A stretch of 64,000 nt of DNA, from assembly GCA_037127315.1 (NCBI GenBank), contig JBBBDQ010000443.1, forward strand, positions 1,739,001-1,803,000. Direction: 5' to 3'. The position numbers and the translations under genes are program-made. This document shows positions 18,836-30,293 of this stretch, piece after piece. The notes under the pieces were generated by a model, which did no database searches, was not told where the DNA came from, and worked only from the letters and a program-made list of their open reading frames with translations. The stretch's first letter is position 1, and every line of letters starts with the position of its first letter. This DNA is from Ascarosepion bandense (lineage: Eukaryota > Mollusca > Cephalopoda > Sepiida > Sepiidae).

Positions 18836-19140
18836 GATGTGCACTGTAGTGGAGGGGATATTGGCTTGGAACAAGAAATCAGAAAGCTGAATTTGAATTC
18901 TAGTTGAATTTATTGCCTTCACTTGCTGACAAATACCCTTGGAAAAGGTATTAATCCATCTCTTCTCTTTCCAGTTATGAGTTAAATAGGAGGACAGATT
19001 GAATTCTATAGTCTTGGTTGGCAACAAGTCTACCACAGAAAGTAATGGCAACCTACTATGGGAAAATCTTCTGCCCAGTCAGTAATGTTTCTTTTGAGAC
19101 ATGATCGCCCAAGTTTGAATCATGTATGGCACTTGACTGA
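18836..19140 (+). mobile_element. SINE-A copy
   Basis: Head GATGTGCACTGTAGTGGAGG, body CCCTTGGAAAAGGTATTAAT, and the palindromic end TTTTGAGACATGATCGCCCA. Flanking GTTTATTCTAG (left) and GTTTATTTTTAG (right) look like a diverged target-site duplication. Confidence 0.85.
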
Positions 19141-19639
19141 GTTTATTTTTAGCTTCAGTTTTTATTCTTACTATGTGTGTGTGTGTGTGTGTGTGTTATA
19201 TATAGATATATATTTATCTTGATGGTGGCTTCTGAATAGATTCATCTACCCAATTTCACTCATGTTGTTTGGGTCAACATGTAGTACAGTTTTGCAGGCA
19301 TTTTCATAAAGTGCTACACACTGGGAGTACATCCCCAAACCAGTAACATTAAGAATTCATCTCCCTGAAATATTGACCACAATAAGATTCAAACCCAGCT
19401 CACATGGTCGAAGCATGAAGTCACAAGTGAATGTGACAGAGGGTTTGGGTGTACTAGCTTTGTTGAAAAGCAATAATCTTGCCAAGATTTGCACTCTCTC
19501 CAAGAATGTGCAACTGAAGTTTGATCAGCATTGTTGCCATAGAAACCACACGTGTGCTCTCTGGGTGTTCAACAATTACAAACACTCATGGGCAGATGTC
19601 TGCAACAGGGACTGGCTACCCGCTTTAGCTGACGTGTGT

Positions 19640-20275
19640 TTTTTTTTTTTTTAATATAATCATGTTGCCCTAAGGCAAGGCATTTTACTGCCACAGTTGT
19701 GCAGGGGATTACATAGGAGGAATTTTATGAGAAAGAGTGACAGGTTACAGGGGGTGTCAGGAAGTGGGTAAGAGAAGGATGAGAATACTGATGAGAGTGG
19801 GATGGATGAAGAAAGGAGCATGAGAGAGAGGATGCAAGTTAGTGAGATAGGAGATGACTATTGACTTTACTTTTGAATTCTTGAAGATTGTAGCTGTCAG
19901 GAAAGCAAGTAAGCAGAAGAGAATTCCACAGGCGGGACGTGCATGAAAAGAAGCTGATGGAGTTGAATTTGCATTTACAATTTATTGGTTTCACAGTTAA
20001 AGGGTGGGACCTAGATAGTAATCTTGTGGCTCGAGTAAATTCATATATAGGGGTTACCAGTGAGCTAAGTTCATCGGAGCAGAAGCTGTGAAAGTATTTG
20101 TAGAAGAGATACAGGGAAGCCACGCTACGTCGGTGAGAAAGCGACTGTATCCTAGCTGCCAATTCGGGATCGATCACATCACAGATTCTCTGTTGGATTT
20201 TGTCAAGGACACCTAGGTGGATAGCAGGAGCACCCGACCAGATATGGCAGCAATATTCAATGCACCAGCGGATGG
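19640..20275 (-). mobile_element. LINE 3' end, minus strand
   Basis: Carboxy part of a non-LTR protein (20275-19839) followed by the family tail (CCCCTGCACAACTGTGGCAG, TTGCCTTAGGGCAACATGAT, A-run) ending at about 19640. 5'-truncated near the (GGAT)n stretch at 20.27 kb. Confidence 0.85.
19839..20270 (-). CDS. LINE protein carboxy end, intact frame
   Basis: An unbroken frame from about 20270: WCIEYCCHIWSGAPAIHLG, LDKIQQRICDVIDPELAARI, LSHRRSVASLYLFYKYFHS, RATRLLSRSHPLTVK, SCTSRLWNSLLLTCFPDSYN and FKSKVNSHLLSH. The RLWNSL, then LQ-FK--V--HL pattern is the standard end of jockey/CR1-like reverse-transcriptase proteins, after the catalytic and thumb regions. It is the best preserved of at least five copies here and defines the partner LINE of SINE-B. 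Not functional alone. Confidence 0.8.
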   Translation of the reverse strand, partial: RWCIEYCCHIWSGAPAIHLGVLDKIQQRICDVIDPELAARIQSLSHRRSVASLYLFYKYFHSFCSDELSSLVTPIYEFTRATRLLSRSHPLTVKPINCKCKFNSISFFSCTSRLWNSLLLTCFPDSYNLQEFKSKVNSHLLSH

Positions 20276-20554
20276 ATGGATGGATGGTGTGTGCTTGGGA
20301 AATGAGAAATGAGTAAGTTTATTATATACATATGGTTAATAAGCTAGCCTAGCAGATCATTACTACAGAATTGTAAGATTTGTCCCTACTGGGTGCTCTT
20401 TTCTCATGGCCTTGTGTCAGACCTTAGCATAATTAATTACCCAGTGTCATAATACAGAAATCTTTTTTTTCTAAATATCAACACAATATTAAATGACATC
20501 AAAATTCATTTTCATCATTTTCATTGTAAATAATTATAAATAAGTGATTTGTCT

Positions 20555-20935
20555 ATCGCTCGGTTCAGACACCTCCTTGGTCTTTTGAACAAAAGTACAG
20601 GTTCATCCCTTGTTTCCCTGTTAAAGATTGGGTTTCCAGATCCTAAATTCTACTTCAAATCTATACTTTTAATATCTGAACACTGAAACTTTATTTATTA
20701 ATTATTTCTTTTCTTCAATAAGAGCCGATAGTTTTGCCTAACATCAGTTCACACTCCTTCTTGATTTTTTGAACAGGAGTAGAGGTTTATCCCTTCTTTC
20801 TCATTTAGGATTGTGTTTCTGGTTTCTTCTAAATCTTTTCATTCTCTTTCAGTCCCAGTAGTCTCCTTGTATCTTAGTGGCATCATCTCCTTGCTTAAGA
20901 ATTGCTAAAAAAAATAAATAAATAAAAATAAAAAA
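20555..20935 (+). mobile_element. SINE-B copies, one partial and one full
   Basis: 20555-20645 has GTCTATCGCTCGGTTCAGAC and CATCCCTTGTTTCCCTGTT (head and body only). 20715-20935 repeats head and body (AACATCAGTTCACACTCC, GAACAGGAGTAGAGGTTTAT) and ends with the LINE-like tail (CTTGTATCTTAGTGGCATCA, A-rich). Both diverged. Confidence 0.7.
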
Positions 20936-20999
20936 ACGAAAAAGTTAATTTTCAATGGCAACAATAAATTTTCAGAAAATTACTATTTCATTTTAATGA

Positions 21000-23900
21000 A
21001 GCCAAGTGTTTGAATTAAAAGAAATAACAATTGTTAGAATTAGAAATATCTAAATTTAGAAACCTACTTAATTTTTCTATTACCAGTTGTATAAAGACAG
21101 TGGGTTCTGGAGTCTCTCTGACAACTTCAGTATTAGAGTTCAGTGCTAGAATCAGTTGGCTCATCTTCGGACCAGATACACCAACCATACTCACTCTCTC
21201 CTCGCTTATATATATATCTGTTCTCTTTCCCAATAGCCACAGATCAACTGCTAATAACATACACAAGTCGTATCGACCACCGGACTTGGCTAGTTGTTGT
21301 TGGTACTACCGCCAATCTCTATTTATTATCGACAGAAAACCAACCAATACCCATTTAGTAGAAGCATTGAACAGCATTTATAGGACGACGTGTACGTTAA
21401 GAAGTCCTGCTCTGTCAGACCAAGTCATACTGGCCTCAACTAAGCCGGACCAGATCGTAATCATTTATCTAATCATTCATTAACTAACGGGTTGCTCATG
21501 AACAGTTTTTACCATGACAACAGTTTGCCGTGGATTGTAATGAAGACAGATTCTTGTGGTCAGTTTAGTGGAAGCTATTCTGCCGTCCGGTCTGTATTTT
21601 CCATGAGCATTCGTCACAGACATCGGACTCCTCTTCTAAAATTGCTGCAGTACCCACTGTCATCATCAGCAGCCACAGATAGGTAGGTACCGTCTATGTG
21701 GATAAAGAAGGACCATTCCCTGTTTGGTAGAGAATCCATCGTTGTCTTGTCGGTTATTTGGCTGATGTACTGTTAGGGTTTTTAAACTTAGAAGAAACGA
21801 TTTTCGGACAGCCAGTATGAAGGTGTATAAAAGAAAAAGAAAATACTTCCTAAGTGCAACTTTTAAATTACAACCGGAATAATTTTTAGTAGTTTAATTA
21901 ATTTATATTTTTTGAATTATAAATTGTGGTGAATGTACCAACAACATTTTTTGTACGATAAATATTCTTTTTTTAAACATCAGAAAAGGATGCTGAATAA
22001 TTAAAGAAACTACTTAAATGATGATAATAAAACAACAACAACAAAAATAATTTCTCTTTCTTAGAGAAAGAGAGAAAATGATGATGACAGCATTTTCGTT
22101 GTTTTTCTTTTTCGCCAGCGTATAGAATTAAAATCTGTCGTCATCAAATGAAGAAAATTCAGACTCAGTTTGTGTCCATCTTTTTTTTAGCTTAGCCTTT
22201 TGGACAAATCAGGATTAAAACGAAGAAGACAAAAAAAGACTGGAATTGATTGAATGAATAGAAGAGAGAGACTCAGGATCTTTAACTATTAAAAAAAAAA
22301 ATCGCACAAACAAAAAGGACGAATGATAGTCATCAAGTCATCTCTACAAAAAAAGTGCCGAAACTTTATAAAAAAAAAAAATTAAATTGGAATTGATTTA
22401 AAAAAATAAAAATGGATAAAAACAAAAAATTAAATTGGAATTGATTTAAAAAAATAAAAATGGATAAAAACAAAAAATTAAGTTAAATTAAATACTGATT
22501 TTAATTACGGTACATCATTCAAATTTCAACCAACATCGCAGTTACACAAAAAAAAAAAAAAAAAAATCCAATTTTTTCTTGGACAATGTTCCGTTCGGTT
22601 CAATTAAACAATTAATTGTGGGACAAACAAGGTAAAAATATTTTAATTTTGTTAAACTTAAGCTTTCTACCCGGAATTTTATCACGGAGAAAGTACTTTT
22701 TTTTTTTTTTTCATATTTTTTAGTACTTTTTGTTTTGAGAGACTATATATTCCAATCCAGTCCTTTTATTTAATAAATTGAAGTCATTAATTGTTTTTAT
22801 TTTTTAAATATTGAATATCGGATAACTTCTCTTATGACGTTTTGTTTCACCCTCACCTTTTGAATCGTCAGGTTTTATTACCCTTGTAAATAGATAGATA
22901 GATAGATAGACCTTTAATTTTAACTGTCTCTGTCTACATAACGTCGCTTGCACGTCCACACTTGTTAGAAAAGCAAGATTAACATAAATAAAACCTAGTC
23001 TTCTTTTTTTCCTCTTTTATAAATCCCAGATTCTCACAAGGTATGACTGACTTCATTTACTTGTGCAACCATCGTATATTGCAAACGGCAAACCAAAAAC
23101 AACAGACGACCAGATACAGTCCTCGGTGTATTTTCTCTCACCTTCTTCTTAATCTTAATTAACGTTATTTACTGCTTATTTAAACTACTCGTGCCTTCTC
23201 TATTTCCATGGTTGGAACATAACGTCTATATCACTTACACAAGGTCCTTCTTCAGTTTTCACTCGCCCACATTATCCCCTTCACTTTTTATCTCTCTACT
23301 TTCTCTTTCCCTAAAAATCGGCTGCTACGATTTCATGTGCGCGCGTGAATCCGTAGAGTCAGAACATTAAAACAACAATAATTCTCTTAAATTTTTAAAT
23401 AGATTTTTATCTTTCATTTTTTCTTTCTCTCCCGAATCTTCATCTTTGTCATCTACTTATCATGAAACGGCTATAAATTTACTTATATACAGCAGTTGAC
23501 GAACAACTCAAAAAAGAAAAAAAAAAAGTGGGCGGTAGTTTCACTTTTTCTTCGAGTTTTTTTTTTTTTTGTTTTTTTTAGCGGCAAAAAAATCTTTCTG
23601 CATTTTTGAGAACGGGCAATGTTTTCAGTTGGAGTCGGAGAACAATAACACTGAATATATAATAACATTTTATTTAACAATCTTCCTTAGTGACAGACCG
23701 ACCTTTGTTATCCCTACTACTAAGTGAGCTGATGACGGGAAAGGACTTACAGTACACAATAATGACCAGACCATCACCAGAAAGAGAGACAGAGAAATGT
23801 TTTTTTAAAAACACAAAAATTGTCCATGTGACTGATTAGCACGAACACACACACAGAGGCACGCACTTGACTCCACAGCTGTGGCACGTGGGCTCAGAAT

Positions 23901-26900
23901 TCCTTTTTCTACCCTTACCCGCCATAATTATCTCCCACTACCCTTTTGTTTATTTTCACTATTATTCTTTCTTTAATTTCATGGCATATCTAGTATTAAA
24001 GAAAACAACAAAAACAAAAATCGCCATACAGTTATACAATTCTAATTCTTTCATCCGAAAAAAGAAAAAGTCTTGTTTCGTCTTAAAAAGCAAAAAATAG
24101 CACTCATACAGTAACAGTCGATATTGTAATTAAATTAATTAATTAATTACGCGTCAACATTATTGATAATTTTATGTATTTTGTTAAAAAAAAGTTAATG
24201 AATCGCAGAAAGTTGAAAAAGTAAAAAAAAAAAAAAAAATATTGCAACCAAATGGAAGAAAAAAAAGTCACTAACTTTGAATTTTCCATTCGAAATGAAA
24301 CCGAAACGGTATATTTTTTTGATTGAAGAAAAAACATTCATTTAAAAAAAAAAGTCAGTAACAATTCTAAAACATTGGGGGAAAAAAAAACTTGGAGAAA
24401 ATACAGAAATGTCATTTAATAAATTTTCATCTTAGAAAACATTTAATGTTGTAAATCCCGTGTCTATTGATTCCATACACATCTCGACACAACCAATTTT
24501 GTTTTTTGTCTGCTGATTTCTTTATTTTTCTCCTTTTATTTCCACTTGGCAAATGATACTAACTACCACACTAGCCAAAAAAACCACTAACCATCCAATT
24601 TACCTTCTGACAGACCAAAAAAGAAAGAGAGAAAAAAAGTTAATAGATTTATTTACACAATCTTTATTCTTTTATATCACCCCATGGATTTTCCTTGCTC
24701 CCAAACTGTCACACTACTACGACTACTACAACAATTCAACCCCAAACCACGGCTATAACAACTTTGTTTAACCATAAAATACCTTCTTACTCGACTTCAC
24801 TTGCTTTTCCAATTGCATAGAAAACAAAACAAATACCCAAAGAATTACTGCAATATTGGTAAATGCTTCGTCAATAAGAAAAGGATCTTTAACCCACCAA
24901 CACAAAAATGATTATTGGTGATTTTTGATAGAGAAACATTGCGGAGCTTACAAGACATACATGAACTTTGTTTGTGCATTGCACATTATTTAACAAAAAA
25001 TTGTTTTAAATCTTTAAAAGGCGAGAGAGGAGAACATAACCGACAAGGAATTACTCAGACATTGTTTAATTCTTTATTTCGTATTGATTGTAAGTATATT
25101 TTTACTTTTTGTTGTTGATAGAATCTGAAACAATTCCGTCTTGGGCGGAAAAAGTGCTTATATTTTTGGCGTTTTCAATATCTGGGGAAAGAAATTGAAA
25201 AATTAACCCGAAAGAATTAATTATTGAACTCTAAAAATATCAGTAACAAAATAAAAATCATTTTTTCTTGATGTTTTTGCCTTTAATTCAAATAATTTCC
25301 ACTGGAAAATTCTTTCTTTTAAAAATATAGCAAAATTTGAAAAATTCTGTCTTACACACGGCACCGGAAAAATATTTTCTCAAGTTCTTACTGAATGAAA
25401 TTCTAGTATTCTTAAAATTTTTAAGCAGGAAAATTTTCCGTAGAAATGTAACTCCTTCAAACAAAAGTGAGACATTCTTCAACTTTCAACATTATTGATT
25501 ACAATTACATTTTTACTCAAAATGCAAATGCCTTGATCCAAACCAAACCGAAACTACGCACAGTTTTTTAAAAAATCAAGATAGGTAAAAAAAAAAAAGA
25601 AGCAGTCACACACGCATTCCCCTGAAAAAGTCAAAGTGTGGGTCCTTCTTTCATTTTTTTTTCTTCCGAATAATTTATAATTAAAGGAATCGTTAAAAAA
25701 AAATATTCACCAAAAAAACTGGCAGTGTTAAAAAAAAGAATGCTTCCTGATTTCATCACTTTTTTTTGGTCAATTCCAAAGAAATTGAACTTTTAAGAGT
25801 TTTACTTTTAAAAGTTTGTACTCTTCCACTGAGCTATCACTCTTTTCTTTCTTTCATCTCTCAGACTCCTTCTTGTATATATTTTTATTCATAAGAGAAA
25901 GAAAAGAAAAAGGATTTTTGGCACACCTTACGGAAAATTACCGGTTTTTTACTTACTACCACTGCTTGTTAGTTCGGCTTTTCGTGTATTGACTACAACA
26001 GAAGGAGACTCATTGAGATTTTCTTATTCCGCTCAGCAGCGGCAAGGTGCTCGAATCGCTCAGACGAAGGAAAAGCAGGAGGTGGGAAGGCCCTAGCAGT
26101 CGAGTAAATGTATTTTAGTTATGGACCTAAACCATGGAAATGAAGAAGGGAAGATCTTCCGTCAGCTACAATAACACATAAAAAGCTATCAGATATAACT
26201 GCTACTTATTGTATATTGTTCACGGTCTTTCCGGATGATGAGATTGTTGTTATTATATCTGCCTTTTCTGAAGGGTACTGAGGTTTTCAGTGCAAACTGA
26301 CGCAACACTATCAAAGAATGAACGGTGATACACGCACACGCACACAATCGCATGCGCGCGCGGCTACCCACAGTTATCGTGACGGGTAGTGTGATTATTG
26401 CAGATCATCTACCTACTGTCATTCCCTGCCAATTATTTTCTCTCCGTAATATCGACCACGTTCTTATCTTCATAAATTGCAGGTCTAACTGCCCCTCTCT
26501 TGTTTCTGCAGAAGAACCTGTACTGGAACGGAAATCTTGAAGTGTTATTTTTTTTTTTTTTTATCTCCTTTTTTTTTTCCAACCAGAATTAACCAACAAC
26601 AATACAACACTAACAATGAAACAACAAATGTAAGCAGAGTTAATTTCTTTTCTAATTTATTTTATTTTTGCCTATCTTGAGTCATTTCAATGCAATCTGT
26701 TCTTGGGATGATTTATACTGGCGACTTGGATGACTTCATCCATGAATTTTTTTTTTTTTTTTTAAAAAAAACATCTATACAACATTAAAGAAAATCATTA
26801 TTACAGAAATGACTGATAAAAAAATTTTATTTAAAAATGTGTATATCTGTCTGTAAAATGATTGATCTTATTTTCTGACATAAAAACTTCAATAAAAAAA

Positions 26901-27084
26901 AAAGATTTTTCAAAGGATCATGAAAAGTTTTTAACAAAGTCTGAAAAGATTAAATTTTAATAAATGATCATGATAATTGTGAGACATTTTGAAGTGTTCC
27001 CTAATTATGAACTTACTAACCTATAAGAATATGTGGCTGTGTAGCAAGTTGAAACCTTTAATATTTCTTTAATTTTGGAATATT
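21000..27084. other. AT-rich, largely single-copy-looking DNA upstream of the gene
   Basis: About 6 kb unusually free of SINE and LINE copies. Many A and T homopolymers, and a 48-bp tandem pair at about 22380-22475 (ATTAAATTGGAATTGATTTA). GC-richer islands at about 21080-21470 and 26010-26110 (with CGCTCAGCAGCGGCAAGG) could hold a promoter or 5' untranslated exons of the gene at 27.1 kb. Donor-like AAATGTAAGC near 26630 is one candidate exon end. None is proven; no coding exon is supported. Confidence 0.4.
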
Positions 27085-27098
27085 GCAATTATGTACAG
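27085..27098 (+). promoter_or_regulatory. Candidate splice acceptor
   Basis: The TTATGTACAG end preceded by a T-rich tract (TTTCTTTAATTTTGG) fits a 3' splice site, putting the exon start at 27099. The first in-frame ATG follows at 27126 in strong context (AAAATGG). Coding may begin there, or continue in frame from an upstream exon. Confidence 0.55.
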
Positions 27099-27125
27099 GT
27101 TGCAAATTTCAAAGCAACCTGTAAA

Positions 27126-30100
27126 ATGGATTCTACCACTACAGCTACAATGATTGCTCTCAAGGATTTATCCTTATTAGCATCACCAGGTAAAACTCTT
27201 GTTCAGTCAAAAGAGAAATTGTTGAACATGAATTCTAATCCACATCGTTCCAGTCAGCTTCCTCGAAGCAGGCCCACTACAGCTGACCCAAGTAGTAAGA
27301 CAACAATGTCATCTACTAAGCAGACTGCACAGAGAGTGAGCAGTGAAGCCAGCAAACTTCCAAGTAAATATATCGGTAAAAAGAATATTTCCACTGATCA
27401 AGTAGCAGAGGGTATTGTGAGCAAAACAAACGAAAAAAACCTTTCAAATACAAAGAACGTCAGTGGCGGTAAACCAATCAGTAATTCAAAAATTCATCGC
27501 AACATGGCATTGAGTAAAACCAGAAATCCTTCCAAAAGTGCAACCCCTAAGAATCCTCCCCCTAGTGAATGTACGTCCGACAATGACAGTCCGGCCTTAG
27601 ATGAATTAAAAGTTCTGACAGAGTTGAATGACAAGTTTCGTCCCCGTTCTGATTCAGAATCCAGCCATGCTAGCCATTCGTCCTTTTGTTCTCAGTTGTC
27701 CACGTCATCTGTTAAATCCTCCATTTGTCTTCCAAGTGCCGATAAAAGTGGGTTGGGTAAGACAAAAAAAACCTTGACAAGTTCCTGTTCTCGTCTGGCC
27801 GTGTCCAGGAGTGAGACACAAATGCAAAAACAGCCGTCCATGCTTAGTCGCACTACGTCATCCACTACAGTGAGCAGGGCAAGTAATTCTGCCCTGTCAT
27901 CTGTATCAAAGATGTCATCAGACCACCAGGCTTCTCGTTTACGCTCTAGGCTTAGCACGGAGAGCTTACAAAGGGCTGTGAGTACCGGATCCTTACGAAA
28001 TACAAGCAGCAAGCTGAGTATACCAACAGGTCGGTCAAATCCGGCTACATCTGCAAACAAGACAAATACTCAGCCCCTAAAACCAAAGAAAGTGACCAAT
28101 TCAAGTTCCGATCTTTCTACCAGTAATCGTACTCTTAACAAAAGCGGCACTAAAGTCCCTGTTCGGGAAACAACTCGAACAGTTAGTACAGAAAACTTGT
28201 CAGCAAAACACCAGAATTCTTTTGGGAAAAGTTGTGAGAATCTTACTAAAAAAACCCATACTTTATTACAAGCTAGCTGTGAAAACCTTTCCTCCAAGGT
28301 CCGTAGCAATTGCTCTTCCGCCTTATCAAACCAAACCACTAATCAAAAATCTAGTTTGTTGCAAAACAAAAAACCGAGTCTTTCTCGCAGCAGCAGCAGC
28401 AGCAGCAGTAGTCTTGCCCAGCAGCGGGAAAAGTCCAGCAGTTGTGCCTCTTTAGTAAAAGCTCAGAGACATGCCGGGTTCAATGGTAGCACGTCATCGC
28501 TTCCAACTGCTGAAAAATCGGACAATAAACGCGTGGGAAATGCTCGTCCAGGAACAGAGCGAAAAGCAACAGGAATTGGAGGTATACAAGGAAGCAGAAC
28601 TAATTTAGCAGATAAATCTCAGGCGAAAAGAACTGCAAGTGTGGCAAATAAAAAAGTCACAGCCGTGTCGAATACAGCAGACTCAGTTGGGAAGAAGAAG
28701 ACGTTGCCAAGGGCAATTCGGAATGTAACTGATAAGGGAAATACAAGCATGGCAGTGACACCAACAACAAAATCTTCATTTGGAATGAAAAAGACAAAAA
28801 TATTAGATAATCAGTCTAATAAAGGAACAAGCAAAATACCAGACAAGGTGTCACAAAATGAATCCCCTGCAAAAACAACAAGTGTTAATGACAGTAATAA
28901 AACAGAGTTGAATAAGGGTCGTGAAAAATCAGTAGCTAATGATACGCTTAGCACTGAAGAGCCTGTCTACAAGACCAATGAAATTTCAATTGAAAATGAA
29001 GAAAAATTAAATGCGGACAACTCTTTGACTAAAGGAAAAGTTTCTAAAAACTTTGCTTATGACGATTACATGCTCATAACAGATGCACTGTCCTATGAAA
29101 ACTTGTCTGAGCCTGATGTCTACAATGGTGACTCGGACAGAGAAGATAAAGTGAATCATATTTGCTCCCCAGACAAGGGCCTGCTCAGAAATAACCTGTC
29201 CACATCGTCACTGGACATAAGCCTCCATGAGGACTATGTTAGTGATGAGGGTGTTGTTGCCAACTCTATAACTACCAACGGCCACTGTTGTCAGCAAGAG
29301 CAGGAAGAATTCTCGCCGATCTATCTCGGCAAGCAGGCTTCTCCTGCTTTTCACTCTTCGGCTTTTGAGGAAGATGTAAGTGAAAAGAATCAAGATATAA
29401 AATGTGAATTATCGAACCATCATGTAATTAAAACTGATGATGTATTTTCAGATAAGACTTTGAACTCTCAAGTTATTTACAAATCTAATGTCTCCACTTC
29501 TGTTTATCAACAACAGCAGCAGCATAAAAAACACCACCCTAATCCTTTACACCCCTACCCTTATCATGATCATTCTGAAGAGTTTTGGTCTGGCCTAGAA
29601 GAAGAGAGAGAAAAGAAGCAGGGGGTAGCACAGAGAGAAGGGAAGGGTGTTTGTAGTGGTCCAGAAACAAATATTCATAGTGTTAATGACAGAAAGTGTG
29701 TTCTGGCTGGTAAGATTAAGCAGGGGGAAGTGATGGGTGGTGAAAAGGACAAAGAAGAAGAAGAAGAAGAAAGAAAAGAGAGAGGAAAAATTGCGGATGA
29801 AGTGGAGGAGGTACCAGTGGTAGGTTTAAAGTCAGCTGACATTTACAGAACAGCAGGGCCTGGGATGCCAATGTCTGAGTTTAGACCGCCCCATATTGGC
29901 CAACATCAACATCCACAGTATATCACTTCCAGGAATGAACACACAGCTACTGGTGGCTGTAACCCAGTTGGTACTGGGAGAAACGCCAGTGAGGAGGTGA
30001 CAAAATCCACCACTAAGGCTGCTGGCACCATAGAAACTGGTGGAAAAGTTGTTGGTACCAGGCGACAACTAGGAGGAAGTTATGAAAAGCAGAACTACCC

Positions 30101-30293
30101 CATCCACGAGTCTGCAAATACGACGACTACGACACAACACAGAGGAGGGGACAAAACTGGTTTACTTACACAACTTGTGGCTGGGAAAGAGGCGGATTCA
30201 CTCGACTCTGAGTTACAATCGAGGCTAGATGAAGAACCAATCGTCTCGCTAGTGGAAAAAAAAATGTTTGTGACATCAACCCGCAAAAAATGA
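27126..30293 (+). CDS. Giant exon, part 1: basic Ser/Lys/Thr-rich disordered protein
   Basis: Host gene, family not recognised. Start chosen at ATG 27126 (A at -3, G at +4), in an exon that seems to open at 27099. The frame gives over 1,040 residues of low-complexity, basic sequence. Features: recurrent S/T-x-ENL or S-x-ENL motifs (VSTENLS, SCENLTKK, SCENLSSK, SYENLSEP), a poly-Ser run from an AGC repeat near 28390, SKIP at 28830-28841 (about residue 569), poly-Gln near 29508 and an acidic Glu run near 29755. SKIP inside basic Ser-rich sequence resembles the SxIP motif that binds EB1 at microtubule ends, so a cytoskeletal scaffold is possible; this is speculation. No membrane segment or folded domain is seen. 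The frame stops at 30291, just after a run of nine A, while the next frame carries on with the same style. Confidence 0.85.
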   Translation: MDSTTTATMIALKDLSLLASPGKTLVQSKEKLLNMNSNPHRSSQLPRSRPTTADPSSKTTMSSTKQTAQRVSSEASKLPSKYIGKKNISTDQVAEGIVSKTNEKNLSNTKNVSGGKPISNSKIHRNMALSKTRNPSKSATPKNPPPSECTSDNDSPALDELKVLTELNDKFRPRSDSESSHASHSSFCSQLSTSSVKSSICLPSADKSGLGKTKKTLTSSCSRLAVSRSETQMQKQPSMLSRTTSSTTVSRASNSALSSVSKMSSDHQASRLRSRLSTESLQRAVSTGSLRNTSSKLSIPTGRSNPATSANKTNTQPLKPKKVTNSSSDLSTSNRTLNKSGTKVPVRETTRTVSTENLSAKHQNSFGKSCENLTKKTHTLLQASCENLSSKVRSNCSSALSNQTTNQKSSLLQNKKPSLSRSSSSSSSSLAQQREKSSSCASLVKAQRHAGFNGSTSSLPTAEKSDNKRVGNARPGTERKATGIGGIQGSRTNLADKSQAKRTASVANKKVTAVSNTADSVGKKKTLPRAIRNVTDKGNTSMAVTPTTKSSFGMKKTKILDNQSNKGTSKIPDKVSQNESPAKTTSVNDSNKTELNKGREKSVANDTLSTEEPVYKTNEISIENEEKLNADNSLTKGKVSKNFAYDDYMLITDALSYENLSEPDVYNGDSDREDKVNHICSPDKGLLRNNLSTSSLDISLHEDYVSDEGVVANSITTNGHCCQQEQEEFSPIYLGKQASPAFHSSAFEEDVSEKNQDIKCELSNHHVIKTDDVFSDKTLNSQVIYKSNVSTSVYQQQQQHKKHHPNPLHPYPYHDHSEEFWSGLEEEREKKQGVAQREGKGVCSGPETNIHSVNDRKCVLAGKIKQGEVMGGEKDKEEEEEERKERGKIADEVEEVPVVGLKSADIYRTAGPGMPMSEFRPPHIGQHQHPQYITSRNEHTATGGCNPVGTGRNASEEVTKSTTKAAGTIETGGKVVGTRRQLGGSYEKQNYPIHESANTTTTTQHRGGDKTGLLTQLVAGKEADSLDSELQSRLDEEPIVSLVEKKMFVTSTRKK
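30256..30264 (+). other. Frame break at an A9 run
   Basis: GTG G followed by nine A then TG. With ten A, the upstream frame (VEKK) would pass straight into the downstream frame (NVCDINPQKM), which is open back through this point. In the given sequence the upstream frame ends 27 bases later at TGA 30291. A AAA AAA in frame is also a classic -1 slippery site. Explanations, in order: one missing A in the assembly, ribosomal or polymerase slippage, true null allele. Confidence 0.8.
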
